Assembly (NCBI GenBank): GCA_964534955.1
Contig: CAZHRR010000001.1
Location: forward strand, 1 to 64,000
Direction: 5' to 3'
DNA: 64,000 nucleotides
Origin: UBA2128 sp964534955
Lineage (GTDB): Bacteria; Fidelibacterota; Marinisomatia; Marinisomatales; UBA2128
In this document: piece after piece, positions 60,322 through 64,000 of the stretch
Layout of the letters: the number at the start of each line of letters is the position of its first letter
Numbering within the stretch: the stretch's first letter is position 1
Made by a program: the position numbers and the translations under genes
Notes under the pieces: model-generated
What the model was told of the DNA's origin: nothing
The model's database searches: none
What the model saw: only the letters and a program-made list of their open reading frames with translations

Positions 60322-63300
60322 CTACTTCATAAGGAGCAGCTTCCGCTCTTGGATATAGTCTCCAGCCTGAATGCGACATACGTACATCCCCGACGGAGCA
60401 GCTGCCCGAGAATCACTTCTGCCATCCCATTGCAACCGATAGCTTCCCGGCTGGTAGGAACGGTTTACCAGAGTCCGTACCCGCTGACCAAGAACATTAA
60501 AAATCTCTATCTGGACATCTGTCGCCTCAGGAAGATCGAAGACGATCGTTGTTACGGGATTGAAAGGGTTGGGATAGTTCTGATGCAAAGCATACTCTGT
60601 CGGAACGGATGCAGCCTCTACACTCATGGATGTCTTATCAATGGTCAAAGCAAAAGGTCCGTTATCGGCAAGAACAATAAATTCTCCATCATCAGCGCTC
60701 ACATTCCACAAGCCGGACACCATATCATCATACATGAGCGCTGCCAGTTCTTCATTAGCGATGACAAGTTGAGTTGAGTCCATCTCTGTAAACTCCTCAA
60801 GAAAATCCAAACCCTCAATATTTGTCAGGCTGTATAGAATCTCATCTCCATCAACGTTCTCAGATTCACTCCACTGAAATGCAAGTGAATCTCTTAAATT
60901 CTCAGCAGTGATAACGATGATCGTATCCAGGACAGGTGACAGTATTTCAAAGTCTCCCGGTGGATCATTCTCAGATTCCACAGTTATTATCGCTTGGGCG
61001 ATATCTGACTGGGAAGAGTCGCTCACTGTGTAGCTGAAATTGTCTTCTCCATAGAAATCGGCTTCCGGGATGTAGATAAACGAACCATCCTCCTGCAATG
61101 TAAGATCTCCTGCCGCAGGCTCCTCCAGAATCTCCACTACCAAAGGATCTCCTTCATTGTCAGAATCGTTGGCTAACACACCTTCCTCTACTCCCACAGA
61201 TAACGTGTCATCCTCCGCAACAGTGTAATAATCGTCTTCAGCTACGGGTGGAAGATTACCCATAACTGTCAGGTTTATGGGGATGTATTCCAACGGCTGC
61301 GCATTGGATGCCACTGTGATAAGAGCAGGATATTCTCCGGGAAGAAGGCCAGAAGCGTCTGCAATAACACTAACCACACCCGATTCGCCAAAAGTAAGGC
61401 TCCCCTCAATTTCTCCTGATAACGTGAGCCAATCAACCGAAGGATGTGTCCGCAAATAGACGGAGAGATTGTCGTTCACGTAATCACCGTTGTAGATTAC
61501 TTGGAGACCAATGGTGCCGCTGGCGTTTTGGATACCAATTGTCTGTGAGTCGGTAACACCTGATACAGATTGATAGTTGAATTGCACTTCCCCGTTAGCA
61601 TGCAGAACCATTTGAAAGTTGTATGTACCGTTGGAGTTACCAGGATAGTGAATCACATCATCAAACCAGATCACGAATTTATCCATCATATTGTAGTAAT
61701 ACACAGACCCACCCTGCAGCGGATCCAAGTCATCCCAAAAACCGAGAACAGCCGGCCTTGGTGCATCCGGATCAGGAATATCCGTATTTTGCCAACTGGT
61801 CCAATCCTCTCCAAAACCCACCCAGCCATTTGGATTGATGATGCACTGTGTGTAAGTCTCCCCGTAGAAAGGGAACTCAAACCCGATATCAAATGGCCCA
61901 GAGGCAACATCGTTGTGAGTAAACGTTACTTCATTACTTGTGGGAATATTAATCCAATCATAACTCAAGCTCGGGTCTGTATTTGAATCGCTCCACTCGT
62001 AACCATATTCATCCGGCCCGCCAGCACTGATTTCAAAAGGTGATACAGGTTCCTTTCCTACGGAATAGTCGAGAACTGAGCCCTCGTCTCCGGTGTTTGT
62101 GATTATGAAATCACTATTTGCTGTCTCCTCCGGTTCGACATACATTTCAATGAACTCCGTAGAAATAGTAATAGCCGGCATAGGCAGAGCTGATGACGTC
62201 CGGGTGGTAATGAAAATGGCTGATTCATCTTCAAGTTCAGCCGCAGCTGTAGGATATTCATTGTCAAACGTGTACTGTAGGCCCCGGGCAGCCATGTGAT
62301 CCTCAATCCCAATCGTAGAATATCCTCCGTGAATGGGAGTATATCCGCTGAAGTTCCCAGATGACGTGTTGTTAAACTCTTTGTACTGAATCTTTATCTC
62401 ACCATCACCATAAGGTGGGGCAGATACATCATAAAGGATTATCTGGAATGACTCAAAATGGTTGTTGTTCTGAGTCCTCATATCGGACCACTCTATAATT
62501 ACGTACTCTCCATTCGGATCAGAATAGCCATATACGTCTCCACCACTTGAAGTCTTTAGATCATCCCAGAAGGCAGCAATCATCGGAGACGGTCCTCCCG
62601 GTCCAGGGATCGGATAGTTCCGGAACGACTCCAATGTGGAATATCCGAGAGCTATCCAACCATTTGAACATACAGTTATCTCGTTATAATCAACACCGTA
62701 GAAGCGAAACGTGAAGGGGAGATCTACATGTCTAATGGAATTAGTAAAACTTCCGTCACCATAGTCACTGATATACAGATCAGTCCCATCCCCGCCATAC
62801 CCGGGATCGACCTCAATCCAGTCGTAATAAGGTGCCAGTTCGTAACCGATATCACCCATATCATAGATATAATATCCGTACTCATCCGGGCCGAGGGGAT
62901 CCGTGACCGAGATTTCACCCACTTGGAGATGATATACTTCAGTCTGGTCATACCCTGCACTGCTCTGAATATTGACATTAAGCGGAATCATAGTCCCATT
63001 AATTACATCTTCTGAAACAGAAACAGTGAAACCGTCTTGGGATGGCACATACTCTCCCGGTGGGATAGAACCCCAAGTACTGATGCTGTCAACAATCTCC
63101 AACAGATCTCCATGATAACTCACGTGCGCAACTACATCTCCACACTCAACTTCACCATCGTTCTTTAGTACTATCGTCAGTTCAGATGTTTCTCCGGGAT
63201 TGGCTATATCAAGATCGTGGATCTGAAGCAGACTGCCGCTGACTCCCACAGGGATGGCTGCCTGCCATATGTTATCCAGATCATCAGTTATCTCGAGACG

Positions 63301-64000
63301 TAAATCCATATATTCACTTTGAACCGCAGAGGATGCCAAAACAAAGGTAAATTGATCACCGTAGATTGATTCACCCGGAGCGATCTCACCGTAAGCAACT
63401 ACTGAATCCATTACGGTCACCAGTTCAGATCCAGCAGTTAAGTGCGCAACTACACCTGTGGCACTTTCAGACCCATAGTTTTTCAGCGGGAGAGATAAGC
63501 CTATGAGTTCACCCGGATTCACCACACCATCCACATTCCCGCTATCATCATTTACAGAAATATTAGAAGTACCATCGAAGTTTACCAGTATATCACCCGC
63601 AAGGAGCGAAATTGATCCCTGGTATGGTTTATAATTCCGTTTAGTGACTGTTATTGTCAGGTCACTTTCTACCGGCGAATCAAAAATCAGAAGCGCCTCT
63701 CCCAATTCATTCGTGCGTTCAATATGCTGCATTTCGCCATCCGATGACACAACAGAAACGAGCGCATCCCTAATGGGCTGGCTCTGCTCACCCACTATCA
63801 ATATATCTAGAAAATTGGTGCCCAAATAGACAGCTTCTGTATGCTCTGCATATAAGATAGCAGGAGTATCCGTCCACATATGTGTAGCAGGATCACCCAT
63901 GAGATTGTTCCACTGTGAAAAAGCATTTACCCAGTTATATGGATTGGTAGGATAAGCTGCATAGAGAGCAAGTTTCCCGCTTGCCAAACCAGCACCGGCA
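60322..64000 (-). CDS. Gingipain-like (C25) secreted protein, C-terminal part, with adhesion domains and sorting domain
   Basis: Open to the window edge; the N-terminal part is missing. The first visible residues GKLALYAAYPTNPYNWVNAF...NNLMGDPATHMWTDTP mark the end of a peptidase C25 domain. Downstream: CARDB/Big-like sandwiches (~90-350); two copies of an ~220-residue beta module opening with GPDEYGY(Y/E) and containing 'DLPFTFRFYG..Y..i.vcsNGWi.lG...' (~370-600 and ~640-850); a cadherin-like/VCBS unit (PVAEDDYYTVAEDDTLSV) and a final sorting domain (ALHQNYPNPFNPVTTIVFDL...SGMYVCRIQAG). Likely a large cell-surface protease or adhesin. Confidence 0.85.
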   Translation of the reverse strand, partial: AGAGLASGKLALYAAYPTNPYNWVNAFSQWNNLMGDPATHMWTDTPAILYAEHTEAVYLGTNFLDILIVGEQSQPIRDALVSVVSSDGEMQHIERTNELGEALLIFDSPVESDLTITVTKRNYKPYQGSISLLAGDILVNFDGTSNISVNDDSGNVDGVVNPGELIGLSLPLKNYGSESATGVVAHLTAGSELVTVMDSVVAYGEIAPGESIYGDQFTFVLASSAVQSEYMDLRLEITDDLDNIWQAAIPVGVSGSLLQIHDLDIANPGETSELTIVLKNDGEVECGDVVAHVSYHGDLLEIVDSISTWGSIPPGEYVPSQDGFTVSVSEDVINGTMIPLNVNIQSSAGYDQTEVYHLQVGEISVTDPLGPDEYGYYIYDMGDIGYELAPYYDWIEVDPGYGGDGTDLYISDYGDGSFTNSIRHVDLPFTFRFYGVDYNEITVCSNGWIALGYSTLESFRNYPIPGPGGPSPMIAAFWDDLKTSSGGDVYGYSDPNGEYVIIEWSDMRTQNNNHFESFQIILYDVSAPPYGDGEIKIQYKEFNNTSSGNFSGYTPIHGGYSTIGIEDHMAARGLQYTFDNEYPTAAAELEDESAIFITTRTSSALPMPAITISTEFIEMYVEPEETANSDFIITNTGDEGSVLDYSVGKEPVSPFEISAGGPDEYGYEWSDSNTDPSLSYDWINIPTSNEVTFTHNDVASGPFDIGFEFPFYGETYTQCIINPNGWVGFGEDWTSWQNTDIPDPDAPRPAVLGFWDDLDPLQGGSVYYYNMMDKFVIWFDDVIHYPGNSNGTYNFQMVLHANGEVQFNYQSVSGVTDSQTIGIQNASGTIGLQVIYNGDYVNDNLSVYLRTHPSVDWLTLSGEIEGSLTFGESGVVSVIADASGLLPGEYPALITVASNAQPLEYIPINLTVMGNLPPVAEDDYYTVAEDDTLSVGVEEGVLANDSDNEGDPLVVEILEEPAAGDLTLQEDGSFIYIPEADFYGEDNFSYTVSDSSQSDIAQAIITVESENDPPGDFEILSPVLDTIIVITAENLRDSLAFQWSESENVDGDEILYSLTNIEGLDFLEEFTEMDSTQLVIANEELAALMYDDMVSGLWNVSADDGEFIVLADNGPFALTIDKTSMSVEAASVPTEYALHQNYPNPFNPVTTIVFDLPEATDVQIEIFNVLGQRVRTLVNRSYQPGSYRLQWDGRSDSRAAAPSGMYVCRIQAGDYIQERKLLLMK

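Overview
The window looks like a scaffold from an uncultured member of the FCB superphylum, most likely a marine Neomarinimicrobiota (Marinimicrobia/SAR406) bacterium. The reasons are four very large secreted proteins ending in the 'QN(Y/F)PNPFNP...' C-terminal domain typical of type IX-like (Por) secretion, a PorQ-type outer-membrane protein, diderm outer-membrane barrels and lipoproteins, an anaerobic-style 2-oxoacid:ferredoxin oxidoreductase and multihaem cytochromes. This assignment is inference, not a database result. The assembly has three N runs (15978-15987, 23442-23541, 55182-55281). The second is flanked by an exact 55-nt duplication, so it is a scaffolding artefact. I saw no rRNA, tRNA, CRISPR array or complete insertion sequence.

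Layout. 1-3073: two secreted LPP20/FlgT-like proteins (minus) and a divergent TPR-SLH lipoprotein. 3074-4080: a 1-kb non-coding tract rich in hairpins. 4081-7034: GNAT-like acyltransferase, NAD-dependent epimerase and PAP2-type membrane protein, a tight operon. 7035-11660: an accessory island with an archaeal-type ATPase, two toxin-antitoxin pairs, a DUF559 nuclease-like gene and dispersed palindromic repeats. 11666-15602: cysteine-desulfurase-like enzyme, a small exported protein with a probable CTG start, and ligA. 15609-20379 (minus): an electron-transfer operon of HAO-family octahaem cytochrome, c554-like tetrahaem cytochrome, Rieske protein, cytochrome b and a nine-haem membrane-anchored cytochrome. 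20656-28325: assorted small proteins, SDR, DUF4920-like and PepSY-like proteins, an ABC-2 exporter, an outer-membrane protein, and NAD salvage genes pncB-pncA.

28358-28520 holds a MITE-like element with 12-bp flanking repeats. 28509-32853 (minus): 2-oxoacid:ferredoxin oxidoreductase (four subunits), a FAD oxidoreductase and a half-ferritin. 33223-40998: ectonucleotide-pyrophosphatase-like and phytase/esterase-like secreted proteins, then two secreted beta-propeller proteins. 41108-46905: an exported Pcm, DUF3228 and DprA-like genes, remnants of a regulator, a convergent STAS/HATPase pair, a thioesterase and a MATE transporter. 47164-51353: cupin, PorQ-like protein, priA and a third toxin-antitoxin pair. 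51642-64000 (minus): a poly-gamma-glutamate synthesis operon (pgsB-pgsC-pgsW) continuing into two uncharacterised envelope proteins (one a predicted outer-membrane barrel), a lipoprotein and a large secreted protein. It is preceded by the 3' part of a gingipain-like (C25) secreted peptidase.

The most interesting systems are the HAO/c554/Rieske-cytochrome b operon, which looks like a complete quinone-coupled nitrogen-oxide redox module, and the poly-gamma-glutamate locus, which seems to include its own diderm export or anchoring parts. The palindromic repeats around the DUF559 gene and the short element inserted at the 3' end of the half-ferritin gene are the best candidates for undescribed small mobile elements.
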